A stretch of 64,000 nucleotides of DNA from Uranotaenia lowii. Lineage: Eukaryota > Arthropoda > Insecta > Diptera > Culicidae. Made by a program: the position numbers and the translations under genes. Under the pieces are notes generated by a model. It ran no database searches. It saw only the letters and a program-made list of their open reading frames with translations, and was not told the origin of the DNA. The DNA lies in contig NC_073692.1 in NCBI RefSeq assembly GCF_029784155.1, forward strand, positions 330,789,920 through 330,853,919, given 5' to 3'. Positions 48,331 to 61,059 of this stretch are shown here, piece after piece (the stretch's first letter is position 1; every line of letters starts with the position of its first letter).

Positions 48331-48540
48331 TCAAAAAGTCGCTCGGATCATCTGTCAGACATTCGATCAGTCGGTCAATAGACAGACAGTCAGTTAGACA
48401 GTCGTCTTCATTGACTGTCTGATAGATAGTCTGTCTTCAAGGCTGTCTGATTAACTGACAAAATGGTTGACAGTCTGCTGTCCGACTGACTGTCTAACTG
48501 AAAGTCTGAATTAATATCTGACTGATTGTTGTATGTTTAC
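48331..48540. repeat. decayed flank of the minisatellite with inverted units
   Basis: After 48400 the repeat words switch to the opposite orientation (GACTGTCTGATAGATAGTCTG, GACTGACTGTCTAACTG), so this flank can pair with the main array. Confidence 0.75.
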
Positions 48541-50337
48541 ATTGACTAATTTTTTGACTTGATAAACTTCAATAAAAAAAATCAACAAAAATTGATAAAC
48601 AAATTCTAAATTTGTCCAAATAACCGCCAAGGTTGCTTAAAAAGTATGCCATAATTCCGTGCTTATAGATTGCCTAAATAGGCGAAAAAAAAATTGCAAC
48701 TCGTTTGGATGCCTACGAAAAGATTCAAATTTTCCGCTCTCCGCACCGGAGTCGGTCGATTCCTTTAAACACGATTGAACGACGCGATACCAAAACGATG
48801 TGCTGTTGTGTTGTTTCCGTTCGAAGTGATTGCATATGGAACAAGGTTATGTAACGCGAAATGGCACACAAAAATTGTGTGTGCGGCACAGATTGCATGC
48901 AAAGATCAAAAATACACGTTTGATGTTCGCATCGGAGCGCCGCACCCAAATTGTGCACTGTATTCGGCAAGAGAGCGGCTGCAAATCACTTAACGCGCCG
49001 CCCACCGTTAGAGATTCTCATTATTGATTTTTTGAACTCCAAGTTGTCTGACAAACAATGGGGTTCGACCCTTGTAAATGTTGATTTGAAATTCAAAGAT
49101 GTTGATCTTTCAGTGGACTAATTTGCCCGTCAAGCACGTAGACACGTGTTAGTTTTTTCGAGTACACGCGATTCACGCGCGTCATCTTGTACTCGAAAGT
49201 GCATAAGCGGTCTGACAGTAAGTGTAGCGCTACGCCCCAAGACGATGAGTAATCTTTTGTAGCAAATCGCGGCTCACTAATTAACCCACATAAAAAGGGA
49301 GGGGGGACCCTCTGCTTGCGAATAATCACTGCTCGGCTTCTCTACATCACTTTCGTTATCGTTGTCGGAAAATCGCTAGCCGCAATTGCTTTTGCGCTGA
49401 AATCGAACGCAACCCTTCAATAATCTGAAAAACTGTTGAGCAAATCGTCACCGCCACCGTCATATCGTATTTGGTTTTAATAATGGCAACAAATTCGAGA
49501 AAAAAAAAGACGGCGATGCCGTGACTCTCCCAAGGTGATTAATGATTCTCCATTTTCCGAGCAATTTATCCTATGAAGAATACATTAATACCTCCCACCC
49601 TCCGTTCGCCTTGACTTCGCTCCCGAACAATTTGCTTGGTCAAGGTGGTTGCTTACTTATTTTAAACTTGAAACAACGCGTGAGAGAATCGCGAGAACCA
49701 GTACACCGCAAACGTGGGGGGATCGATTGCATCAAAAAGTGCTTCCAGCATCCGTTGTTTCTACTTGTAGTAGCTCGGCTAGCTCAATATTGGAAGATGG
49801 GAGCGCTTCACAAGTCCATCATTATTATCGAACCCGGACTGCCCGGGTGAGCAATTGTTTGTTGCAGCCGTTGATGCAAAACGAGCACGAGAGAGCTAGC
49901 AGCAAAAACAAAAAGAATTAACCGCGAACTTCGCGAACATTTGTAATGAGTAATGCAACAAGCAAACGAGCAAACTCACGATTAAGCCGGGGCAAAAAAA
50001 CGGTGGTTTAACTGTGTTGAAAACTAACGTCATTCCCATCAAGTCTAGAAGTGAGGGAAATCAAAGAAGCGTTATTGACATGAGTTAAACTTTTCTGTTA
50101 AAGAAAATGTTGTTCCAACATTAGGAATGAAAAATTTAGTCGAAATGACTTATTCGGTCTAATTTTCAATTAGATCGAGTGACTCATTTCTGAAATCCTT
50201 TTCAGTGTTTTGAATCATGGACTTAATGTCTAATTCGGTCAAGTGACATGGTTGAACTAATAACCCATTTCATCATATTAATCGTCTTCGGTATGAGCAA
50301 TTTTTCTAGCAAAGCTCTCGATGGAATACTCCTTGCC
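48541..50337. other. non-coding region with GC-richer patches
   Basis: 48.72-49.02 and 49.5-49.9 kb are GC-richer but show several conflicting short frames and no recognisable domain. 49158-49198 has a small inverted pair CGAGTACA / TGTACTCG. Confidence 0.4.
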
Positions 50338-50740
50338 AACACGAAGGAAAAAGTGTAGTTTTTCCAACAAAATTCCGCCTAAATTCAACTATACATATTT
50401 TTGATTGATTCCGATTCGACCAAATATAAATCTGAAGATTTCAACTGTATACCTATATAATTGATTATCTGATTGATATTTTGCGTTCAACGATACATAT
50501 AATAGATTCAACTATAGTTGTATTATTGATTTCATTCATTCAACTATCAATATAATAGATTCAACTATAATCGTATGATTGATGTTGTGCAATGAATATA
50601 GTAAATTGAACTATACAGGTATAGTTGATTTAACTGTAAATGCAATAGATTCAACTATATTTCTATGCTGATTTTAAGAGATCAACAATAGATATTGTAG
50701 ATTTCCACCATATATTTAATCCTCCTTTACTGTTTTTGTC
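50338..50740. repeat. subterminal-type repeat block related to 37.9-39.6 kb
   Basis: ATAATAGATTCAACTATA and TATGATTGAT words recur every 60-80 bp, in the same sense as the left array at 38.0-38.2 kb. The block starts near CACGAAGGAAAAAGTG, which resembles the inverse of the right edge at 39.6 kb (CACCGAGAAAAAATACG). No right half is present, so it looks like a one-ended copy. Confidence 0.6.
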
Positions 50741-52794
50741 GGATTAAGCATATGAAAATCAATTATATACATAATTGTATTGCATTTATATGTACTATTG
50801 CTTTTTGATTTTTCGTAATTGCTACATTCAACCTTTTTATTCTAATTGCCCTTTTGACATTATTCGGTATAATTTTAATAAGCGGTGCTTTTTTTGCTTT
50901 GTGCCGCAATCGATGGTTATGATGGTTGTTTCATATAGTTCTTCTTTTGACCAAAAGGACCATTTGGTCTAATAGAACTAATTTTATTAAAAAAGAACCT
51001 TTCGCCTTATTGACCTTATCGATTTTATGGCTCTTTTTGATACTTTCCACTTAATGTCACAATCGTATTATTAGGTCTAAAAACTAGCTCCGAGTGATAT
51101 TCTTTTTGGGCTACCAACTCATCGACCTAAAGTTTCATCCGTTTATTTAGGCTATTTTGTGTTTTAAAGGCTTCTCATCACTTGACCTAGTGCCGTATTC
51201 TCATAACATCACATTCAAGCTAAACTCGATTTAGACCAAAGTGTCTTTCAACCATCGATATTGTGTCTTATTTGGTCCATTATATTTTGTCTAAAGTCCC
51301 ATTTTGGCATACCGCCATTTGAACTTATGCCCTTCGGCGTAATTTCTTTCGTCGCACCAACTTCGATATTTCCAGAAGTCACGAAAAGCCGGCATGAATT
51401 CTCCACCGCAAGAACTAGAGCAATTTACGAATTCAAACTCATTAGACACGTGTCGCCGTTGCTCGGTGCCAAGTCAATTGAGCCAAGATTGGTTCTAATC
51501 GGCGGCAATCAGCCGGCGCAAATTTATTCACATGGATGCAAAAATTACTGATCCTATCGGAGCGACTTGAGCAGATGCTGATGCTGAGGCCGCTGAGGAG
51601 AGATTTCATGCATTTCTGACTTGACGATTTGTTGTTGCGGAGAGATTCGAATCTTTACGCAACATCTCCATGTTGACAATTTGTCGCTGTGTGCAGTTCC
51701 ATCAGCTTCCTCCCCTCTGAGGTATTGGTTCCGTTGAGTTGTTTTTCATAAACAAAACGCCTTCCTTAGGAAATTTGCGGGAGGAAAAGGCGGGGGAAGG
51801 TTGACATGTAAATAATTAGAGCAAATAGAGCAGTTGTGCTCCCCCCGGATATAAATTGCTAGAAACGCGCGAACGGGCGGGGACTTCAAGTTTGCCTTCC
51901 CGATGGCAACGGACTGCTTGCTTGAAGCAGGTTGACTCTGTTTTTTCAAGCCGTTGTTCTATTTATAGGCAGCGCCGTTAGAGATAGCGAAATGAAGGAT
52001 GGATGGAACGCCACAATAACAACAACAAACAGAACCGGGCGATATCAAATTCATTTGCAAAAATTATTATCACAGCAGCAGCAACAGTTTTTTTCCTCCT
52101 TTAAGTTTGTCTCATTCTGTAACGCGAGAGATATCGCATGACAGCTCCTTCGGACAATGAATCGCGCTCATAAAAATCAACAAAAATTGTTTTGAAGCTT
52201 TTTCAGCAGCGCTATCAGTATGATAGCTTCCGAGAAACGTACCGGCAGTGGTACATTGTTTTGTCGTGACCAAGCCAAACTGGATAAGGGAAACCGACGA
52301 AATTATTGCACCGGACAGGTCCCTTCTGGGACAGCAAAGTTGACAGTTTCACATGTGCGCATTCCATGACAGAAAGCAATTTGAAGGGGTAAACGAAAGT
52401 TTTACTTATCTTATAACCTGTACTGAGTTCTGCGGTAAAACCACAACATGGGACAGTGTTGGTTTTGGAACCTTTTAATATGTCAGATAGATATTAAGAA
52501 AATTTAATCAAAATTTTCCCTTAAGCTTCCCCTTAAGATCAAAGATCGTAGCTTTGGTGGCTACTTAACTTTAAAAACCAAACCTTAAAATTCCATATTG
52601 TTGATTAAAAAACAAAAATCTTGTACTTCCACCTCATATTTTCAAATGATTTCGTTTGAAGTACTTCAAATACAATTCGAAACGGAGCATGTCAATCAAA
52701 CAAAAACAAACATACTACCTAAGCTGCTAAGCTGCTAAGCACCCAAGGCCATTTGTGTCTTTTTTATTTCTTTCATATAGATTTTCAGATTTTA
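50741..52794. other. non-coding region, partly decayed minisatellite-like
   Basis: 50.93-51.27 kb holds loose words such as CCATTTGGTCTAATAGAAC and TTATTAGGTCTAA that resemble the array at 57.8-58.9 kb. Elsewhere no supported gene. A CAGCAGCAG run lies at 52073-52082. Confidence 0.4.
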
Positions 52795-54430
52795 GCTAGT
52801 CTTGAAACGGCTGACCTGAAGAGTCATCAGGCTCTGATTGGTTGTCAGACCGTTGACAAACTCTAAGATATTGTCAAGTCCTGACGGTGTATTAGGCCTT
52901 GATGGGACTTCAAGCCCTGATGGTTCGTCAGATCCAAAAAGGTGGTTGGTCTTTGAGGGGTCTTCAAGCCTCTGAAAGGTTTTTGGGCTTCCAAAAAACG
53001 TAAGGCCTGTGGGATTCTCCAGGCTACTCAGAGCCTGAGCCTCTGAGGAGTCATTAGGCCCTGAGTAAAGTCTGGCAATATTCGTCATTCCTCTGAATGT
53101 TAACAGATCCCTGAGGTTCTTTACGCCCCCGAGGGTCTGAAGCCTGCATAAAATCAAGGGTTTGAGGGATCGTTAGGTCAGGTCGTTAGGAGCCGTCAGA
53201 CCCTAAGTAAAGCCCCTAAAAAGTCGTCAGGCCATTGAATGTTGCCAGGTCTATGAGGATCTTTAGGGTTCTGAAGTCTTAAACCAACTAGAAAATAGAG
53301 CTTGAGCCTATGAGGGGTTATTAGGCACTGAGTAAAGTCTTGTAATTCTCGTCATTCCTCTGAGTGTTAACAGATTCCTGAAGATCTTCACGTATCCGAG
53401 AGTCTAAAGTCTGATTACAAACGTCTGGGCCTAAGGGTTGGTTATGTCAGGTCGTTAGGAGCCGTCAAACCCAAAGTAAAGCCTCTAAAAAGTCGTCAGG
53501 CAATTGAATGTCGACAGGTCTATGAGGATCTTCAGGGTTCTGGAGTCTTTAATACCAGCTAGAAAAAAAGAGCTTGAGCCTCTGAGGGTCATTAGGCACT
53601 GAGTAATGTCTTGTAACTCGCGTCATTCCTCTGAGTGTTAACAGATTCCTGAAGATCTTCACGTATCCGAGAGTCTTAAGTCTGATTAAAAACGTCTGCG
53701 CCTGAGGGATTGTTAGGTCAGGTCGTTAGGAGCCGTCAAACCCAAAGTAAAGCCTCAAAAAAGTCGTCAAGCCATCACATGTTGACAGCCCCATGACGAT
53801 CTTCAGGGCTTTGAAGGTCTTCGAGCTGCTGATGATATTCAGGCTCTTGAGGATTCGAGGGCTGTGTGATCTTTCAGGCAACTGAGAATAGCTGGCTTGT
53901 GAGGGGTCCGGTCTCTGAGGGATTCCAGGATACTGAGAATCGTCTGATTCTGAGGAATCGTGAATTCAGAGGGATCGTTAGGCTCCAAGAAAGCCCCTTC
54001 AGAAGTCGTTTGACGCTCCTGAGTGTTGACAGGTTTCTGAGGGTCGTCAGGCTTCTACGGATTTGCAACCCCTGTGCATCTTCGCCTAGAAAGAGGTCTT
54101 AAATGTTGTCAGACCCTTGAATGTAGACAAGCTACTCAAGCCTCAGAGGTTTTTCAAGGGGCTGAGGGTCTAAAAGCTTGTGTTTGTGTGATCATCAACC
54201 CCTGAGTAAATCTTAAAAGTCGTTAGGCATGTAAGTGTTGGTAGGTCTTTAAAGATCTGGAGGTCTTTAATGGTCTCCATGATACTGATAGTTATCTGGT
54301 CCTGACGAAATGTCGGGCTGCGGGGTCGTTAGGCCCAGAATAAAGCTTCAAAAATCCAGAAACCTCTGAATGTTGATTGATATCTGAGGGTCTACAAGCC
54401 CAAACCGATCTTCAGGCCACTGAAGGTCTT
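52795..54430. repeat. higher-order minisatellite array 1 (about 270-bp unit)
   Basis: Words such as CTGAGGGTCTTCAGG and GTCGTTAGG recur every 30-60 bp. A larger unit beginning GAGCCTGAGCCTCTGAGG starts at 53031, 53298 and 53570 (steps 267 and 272). The 121-codon minus-strand frame at 52792-53157 is a by-product. Confidence 0.9.
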
Positions 54431-54744
54431 AAGGCTATAGAATCTTTTATCGGCCATTAGAATTCTAAAAATCTGACTAACCTGCCAAAAGTGGCTTTGG
54501 ATTCTTATTGACTTTCCTTGAAGAAGACCAAGACTGAATTTGAAACGTTGGATGTTGGATTAATCATCAAATGATGGTAAACTAGAAATCAAATATAAAT
54601 ATTAAATTTGAACATAAAAAAATGAAGCTCGTTGTACAAGAAACATCAAATGTGATGTATCATTGAAGCACTTCTATCAAAAACGAATGAATTTTTAAAA
54701 ACATCTTTAAACTATTCATCCTTTCATATTTTTCAGTATGTTCT
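54431..54744. other. non-coding spacer
   Basis: AT-rich with no feature identified. Confidence 0.4.
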
Positions 54745-54860
54745 GAGATTAAAAAACTCATGCTTCTGATGAGATTCGATTTTTTTTAATTGCTTGGTTC
54801 CCATCTAACCGATTGTGCTACGGAAACCATTCCTGTAACTTACTTCAACAAGTTGCGCGT
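54745..54860 (-). mobile_element. tRNA-like SINE fragment
   Basis: Minus strand: GTAGCACAATCGGTTAGATGG (54821-54801) is a good A box, followed after an A-rich insertion by AAATCGAATCTCATCAG (about 54783-54767), a B-box-like sequence. The A-run between them and the missing acceptor stem rule out a functional tRNA. Confidence 0.6.
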
Positions 54861-56368
54861 AAATCCATCCAATTAAATCTCGACTTTTCTCCACTTGGAT
54901 CTTGATCAATTATAAACAGCGCTTATGAGTTAATGCTTAAACTTTAACGAAGTCCCCCCACAAATTTACGACCATTCCAGGGTCACTTATTTCCCGGTGG
55001 CACCTTACTCTGAGGGATTACTACCTGGGCTTCTATTTTTTAAATAATTTCGCATGTCCATAATTGCTCCCTGAAGGAAAAAAAAAGCCGTGGCTTCTAA
55101 TTGCGTTCGGTAAGGGCAAAGTTTGCGCCACGCGATCCACAACCGAGATGTCCTTGCCTCTCCGTAGCCTTCAAGTCGCAACTCGCAAGTCGCCAATGGC
55201 TTGGCTTGTGGGTGGGTTGTCGGGCTGGCTTGGTATTTCTTATCAAATAAAAGGTTGAAAACGGTTTGAAAATTGGCTTGAACCGGAACGACGACGACGA
55301 TTGCCGGAAACGGGAACATAAACCGAGGGAGGTAGGGATAAAAACTTTTTCCGTTCCAGTCCGAGTGTCGGGGTTTTCTTGGCCCTGGACCTTTTCTTCG
55401 GTTGGAAGAAAGCAAGAAAGGGTCATGCAATCCTGACCAAGGTTTTTAACTCATTACACAACGTGGACGTCATTCGGAAAGGTTGACGCGCAAAAAAAAA
55501 ACTTTTATTGAAAGAAATTGTATTCGTGCAAACGTCGTCGTCAGGACCCTACACTATCGCAGATACCGATCGAACACACTGCGCCGAGAAGCACGCTAAA
55601 ATTTACAACCTACCCGGTCACATTATTATTTATAGTCACCGTCGCCATTTGTTTCCATTTTTTTTCTGCTGCTCTTTTGGTTTTGATTGGCTGCCTCTGC
55701 GGCAGCTTCTGTTGTGTCCAGCAGGCAGGCAAGTCATTCGTTTATTGTTATGCTTATTTTTTTCTTGGGAGGAAATCGTGTGTGTGCGGATTTATGGTTT
55801 GGTTATGAAATTTTTCCGTTCCGAAATCTACGGAACTTGCCGAGGCGATGTGTCAATTGGTTGGTTTTTTCGGGTATTTTTTTTTTCATAAACGGAAAAC
55901 TAACCATTTCCAAACACAATCCGAAGCTAATTGATCACCACCGCCCAAAAGGTGACGGTTTTCTAGCGTTCACGAAGGCCTGCGGCACAATATGACATTG
56001 TCGTTGAATGGCATTTGGTGCAGCCGAAGTTGTTGGTGATAAAAAGCTTATGAGGGATTGTTTTTTCTAGAGTCTAGTTTGAAATTATGTAAAACTTGAC
56101 TACGACACTCCTTGAAAGTTGATAAAAATTTGGGATAAAATCATCAACAGTTTATTGGCGGATTCGTGTAAGCAAGAGCCCAAGGCAATACGTCTTATAT
56201 TTTTTATGCTGCTAGGATTTATCTAAGTAACCTAAAGTTGCATAAAACAGATTATAGAATTTAATTCAGGCTTTCTAAGGACATGCTAAAAAATGAAGCT
56301 AAGGAAACACAGTTATACGTATAACTTTAATTGACTGGATAGAAATTAATTATTTTAAGGTAGAACTA
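54861..56368. other. non-coding region
   Basis: 55.0-56.0 kb is GC-richer and holds overlapping open frames on both strands (minus 55005-55430; plus 55508-55891) with no recognisable domain and no supporting splice sites. Confidence 0.4.
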
Positions 56369-56519
56369 GTTTAGAGTGTAATGTCCAACATTTCTGTTAT
56401 ATTCTGAGTGCTGATGGCGTCCACGACCACGTGTAACTTTGTTGGTAAATGCACTGTAACAGATAACCTTTTTAAAGATTGTGACGAAATTCTGCACAAA
56501 TAAACATTACACTCTAAAC
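56369..56519. mobile_element. 151-bp MITE with TA target duplication
   Basis: Exact 16-bp inverted ends GTTTAGAGTGTAATGT / ACATTACACTCTAAAC flanked by TA on both sides (56367-56368 and 56520-56521), the target pattern of Tc1/mariner-type transposition. The interior has no ORF of its own. Confidence 0.9.
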
Positions 56520-56557
56520 TATTTTTACCTAATGTTTCATTGATTTTCAACCATGCA

Positions 56558-57200
56558 ACCCTGAGCCTCTGAGGGGTCATTAGGCCCTGAGTAAAGTCAT
56601 TCCTCTGAGTGTTAACAGATTCCTGAGGATCTTTACGCCTCCGAGGGTCTTAAGTCTGCATAAAATCATCTGGGCCTGAGGGATCGTTAGGTCAGGTCAT
56701 TAGAAGCCGTCAAACCCAGAGTAAAGTCGTCAGGCCATCGAATGTTGACAGATCCACGAGGGTCTTCAGGGTTCTGAAGGTCTTCGAGCTGCTGATGATA
56801 TTCAAGCCCTTGAGGATTTGAGGTCTGTGTGGTCTTTCAGCTACTGAGAATAGTTGGCCTCTGAGGGGTCCTCAAACCCTGAGTAAAGTACAAAAAAATC
56901 GTTGGACTTTTGGGCGTTAGCAGGTCACTGAATCACTTGCGGTCTCTGAGTAATTCCAGGATACTGAGAATCGACTGATTCTGAGGAACCGTGAATTCAG
57001 AGGGTTCGTTAGGCTCCATGAAAGCTCTTTCAGTAGTCGTCAGAGACAGGTTTCTGAGGATCGTTAGGCTTATACGGATCTTCAACCCCTGTGCATCTTT
57101 GACTCGAATGAAGTCTTAAACGCTATCAGACCCTTCAGTGTAGACAAGCTCCTCAGGCCTCTGAGATTCTTCATGCGGTTGAGGGTCTCTAGCGATGCTT
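56558..57200. repeat. higher-order minisatellite array 2 (copy of part of array 1)
   Basis: From GAGCCTCTGAGGGGTCATTA (56563) onward the same words follow in the same order as 53577-54160 of array 1, including GCTGCTGATGATATTCA and GATTCCAGGATACTGAGAAT-type blocks. Confidence 0.9.
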
Positions 57201-57779
57201 TCTTCAGTATATCGGTTTCACATATGATGCACTGTTTTAGAAAAGGTAACATATGAAATCAAAAAGTTCACTTGAGGTTCACAAAAATGTAGCTGAGTCC
57301 AAGGTTCCGAAAATCACTCGGAAGAAACGCTCATTTCCAGTTGGATAAATTCAAAGCCGAATGCTGCTGCCTGTAGTTCCCTGGAGAGTTTACAGAGTGA
57401 CAATGCGAGATCAGATGATTCTTATAAAAATCGATCACTCAGGCTCACTACCTGTTGTTTCAGAAGTGATTGAGATACTTACGTAGGTTTGGCGAAAAAC
57501 AAAAAATGTAATGATTTTGAACTCGATGGCCCTTTTTTTGGTCGTCAGGTAGAACTTTCGTTTATCCGTATAATTCCCTGACAATTTTTGATAATCCGTA
57601 GCCTTAGGAAATGCTGAAAATCCGTAGATTTCTAACAACGATCCGTAGATCCGTAGAAGTGATCAAAATCCGTAGATCAATAAATCTGGCAACGCTGCTG
57701 CTCCCTCAGTTGAGAATCCCAACTGAAGGAGGAACGCCTCTCTTTCAGCACTGTCAAACACAATCTTCGGGTTAAATGA
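57201..57779. other. non-coding spacer
   Basis: 57.58-57.68 kb has a short run of ATCCGTAGAT words; otherwise no feature. Confidence 0.45.
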
Positions 57780-58880
57780 ATGATCGTATGGCCGAATGGT
57801 CATAAGGCTGAATGGTCATAAGGCCGAATGAATAAAAGGCCGAAAGGTCGTAAGCACGAATGATTGTTAGGTCTATTTATATTATAGCTTTTTTGCATGT
57901 TAGGTCGATCGGTAGTACGGCCGAATTGTCGTCAGGCCGAATGTATGCCATGCCGATAAAACATCTTAACGCATGTTAGCATGTTGGGGCGAATGGCAGA
58001 TAGGCCGAATGGCTGTATGATCGTAATGAATGGTTGCTAGGTCAATAACAAACCTTTTGAATTTGTTCTGCATGTTAGGCCGAATGATCATCAGGCAGAA
58101 TGGTCGATGGGCCGAATAGTCATCAGGCCAGACTCGACCATTCGGTATATCGTCCATTCGGCCTAACGACCATTCGGCCTAATGACTATTCGGCCAAAAG
58201 ATAATTCGGCCTTATGACTATTCGGCCAAATGACTATTCGGCCTAATAACATTTCGGCCTAATGACCATTCTGCCTAGTGATCATTCGGCCAAATGACCT
58301 TTTGGCCTGATGACCATTCCTACTGACCATTCGGCCTAGTGACCGTTCGGCCGAACATCCTTTCGGCCTAACAGCCTTTGGCTGGATAACCGACGGCCAA
58401 ATAACTCATTCGGCCTTGTGGCCTATTCGGCCAGATAACCCCTTTGGCCTAACATCAATCGGCCGAATGGCTTTCGGTCTCATGACTTTCGGTTGAATGA
58501 CCCAGTCTCGTCGAGAGTTGAGTGATTTTCGGAACATTGTCTGAGTCATTTGGCCGAAAGTCGTTGAGCCATGATGGTTTTCAGGCCGAATAGGATATTA
58601 AACCGAATAAATCAATAGGTGGAAGCTTAAACTACCGAAGGTCGTCTAGCTCGAGTGGAAGTAAGCTCAAACGAGCGTTAGGCCGAAAGATGATAGGCCA
58701 AATGGACTTTAAGTCCAATGGACAATAAGCCGAACATATGTTAGTCTTATCGTTCATTCTGGCTATCGTCCATTCGGCCTAGCTTTCCTCGTTTCGGCCC
58801 TTTTTGAACGAATTACCTTCCGCCTTATGCCCCATCCGCCGGAAATTTTCCGGTCTAGTATATCTCGAGCTATACTTTCG
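57780..58880. repeat. GGCCGAATG minisatellite with central orientation switch
   Basis: The left half carries GGCCGAATGGTCATAAG-type units. From about 58135 the units read CCATTCGGCCTAATGAC, the inverse. The array decays beyond 58.5 kb, where both orientations mix. Unit spacing is roughly 17-20 bp. Confidence 0.85.
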
Positions 58881-61059
58881 GCCGATAGTCCTGGCTAGGC
58901 CCAATCGGGAATGATTTACTCAGCCAAATTTGATCACTTCTGAACATCTCCCTGAGTTCGAAGAAGGTAAGAAAAGAAAGTAATGGAGTTTTGTTTTGGC
59001 TAGTCTTAGGGTAGATTTTAAATGTGTTGGAAAAAAGGCATAATTGATACACAACTCTGACAAAAGTGTCCGTCCGTTGCCTTACTAAATTCCGGCATTC
59101 GTATGTAGAAACATGACGTTAGAGCTTGCCGAGAGACACCTTTGACTCAGCATTTCTAATCCATGCATGCAATCTGGCTGCAAACGATAATCACTTCGGG
59201 GAACTGACTACTACTACTGACCCACTTTCGAACGTTCATTCAGCTACAGAGAGCATTCACTCTCGGATTCGAACCTGACGAAAAGTGAGTTGCATTTGCT
59301 TGCAATTTGTACCTTTAAGAAAAAAAAAAAATACCGTGATAAAGGCGGCGGCAACTAAGTACAAAAGCCCTTTGGTAGAAACAGTAAACAACGACAAACA
59401 TCGAAGAGCGGCGGCTCCAACTAATTACCACCCAATGGGCCTTTTCCATTAATTATTTCTCTATTTTGAACCGTGAAGATAAAATACTTTGAGAGACTTC
59501 TAGAAAAATTGTTTATGAATGTTGCGCCTCAAAAAAATGGATCTTCAACTTAAAATTTTTGAACGAAATTTGTGAGTTTTAAATTTTTTTCTTAACGTAC
59601 CAATCGATTTGTCAATTCACGATGTATTTCAATTATAGCTGAAGTTGTTGTTCAAATGACTCGGCGGGAGCTAAATAAAAACGAGCGGATGACTCAAGCC
59701 TCGCGTGTCTCCTTAATAACAGTCATCGTTAATAGGCAGAGGTAATTACAACCTCCCCACCACCCGATTGGGGTGATTCTGACGATGTGAGCGTGAAGAG
59801 AAGTTGCAGTGGCTGCAACTATTCTACAGCAACGACATCACTAGTGCACCGATTAGGGATCAGTTCATTATTGAAGAAGAGAGGACAAGTTGGGGACTCG
59901 AAGCAAGAGGGCGCCACAGTAATGGGCCTAGCTTTCAAGAAAATCAGCCAAATCATCATCACTCTAGAGACGGTTGCCTTCATCTATATCTTTGGCTGGA
60001 ACACAATGCACAGGAAAAATCTGAGAGGGAGTCTCCATATGAAAAGTTGGTTTCTTTCATATAAGTTGTTGGCTGCAGTTGCAGGGATATCCTAAACATG
60101 TTGAGGAAAACTTTTGCCATTGCGCACCTTCAATGCGACTTGTGAAGTAGGCAAACAACTTTTGTCTGCACCAAGAAAAGTGGACATGAATGAAGAATAC
60201 CCATCTACTTTTGTAATGCAGTAGCTGCTTTGCGCGCCCTGTTTATGAAATAAAATATGAAGCTGCATGCCCAAGTAAGTGTGAATGCTTGCCAATCTCA
60301 AGATGGGTTTATGCTGCTGCTGCTGCCAGTAGTTATATAAACATGCATCTCATGAACTGTGCGCGCCTCGATGCAGCTGCTGCCTGTCAAGTCTCAATCA
60401 GAAGAGACTGCATGGCTACTCGCGGCTGGCTCCAACTACTTAATGCGGTGTAGAATCATAAATTGCATTTTTTTCACCCTTTCTTTTCGAAACGATATCG
60501 GTTGATTTGATAATTTAGGTTACTTTCGGGTACAGTCCACAAGCAACTTGCTGTTATAAGTATGTAAATTTAGAACATTGAATCGATTTTTCCAGGTCCC
60601 AATCGAAAATTGTTCAAAGCTAAACTAATAAGCAACGTAAAGTTTCCGCAAAACGAAAACCACCCTCAAGGTATCGCACAGCTGTTTGAAAGACTTTTCC
60701 ATTATCACTTGCTGATTCACACCAGCAACTCGATTACGAAATGGTTATGGGCTATGGAAGCGCGGCTCATGGTGGTCACGCATTAGCATAAACTTACTGC
60801 TTTTACTGGTAGCACACCGTGAAGCCGCAGACACAACATAAAATCTTTCAATATTGAGCTGTAAAATTTAACACTCGATACTTGCCACCTTCTATCTGCT
60901 AATTAGTGTTGAACACGTGAGACATTTTCTCCATTTCGAAAGAAGAACCACTTCTGGCCTCACTATTTTTAAAGACGAGTGAAACCTCAATCTCTAGAGT
61001 TTCTGAAATTGACTAAAAAGACTCTTTCCAGAAAAAGAATCTCGTTCACGGTACATTTA
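58881..61059. other. non-coding region
   Basis: No supported gene. The frames at 59787-60095 and 59804-60064 overlap in different phases and match nothing I know. TGCTGC-rich patches lie near 60312-60390. Confidence 0.4.

Noticed and set aside
49158..49198. Short inverted pair CGAGTACA / TGTACTCG
   Set aside because: Eight-base arms are expected by chance in a window this long.
52792..53157. 121-aa minus-strand ORF
   Set aside because: Lies in the minisatellite array and its sequence follows the repeat words.
55005..55430. 141-aa minus-strand ORF
   Set aside because: GC-richer patch with overlapping frames on both strands, no domain, no splice or start support.
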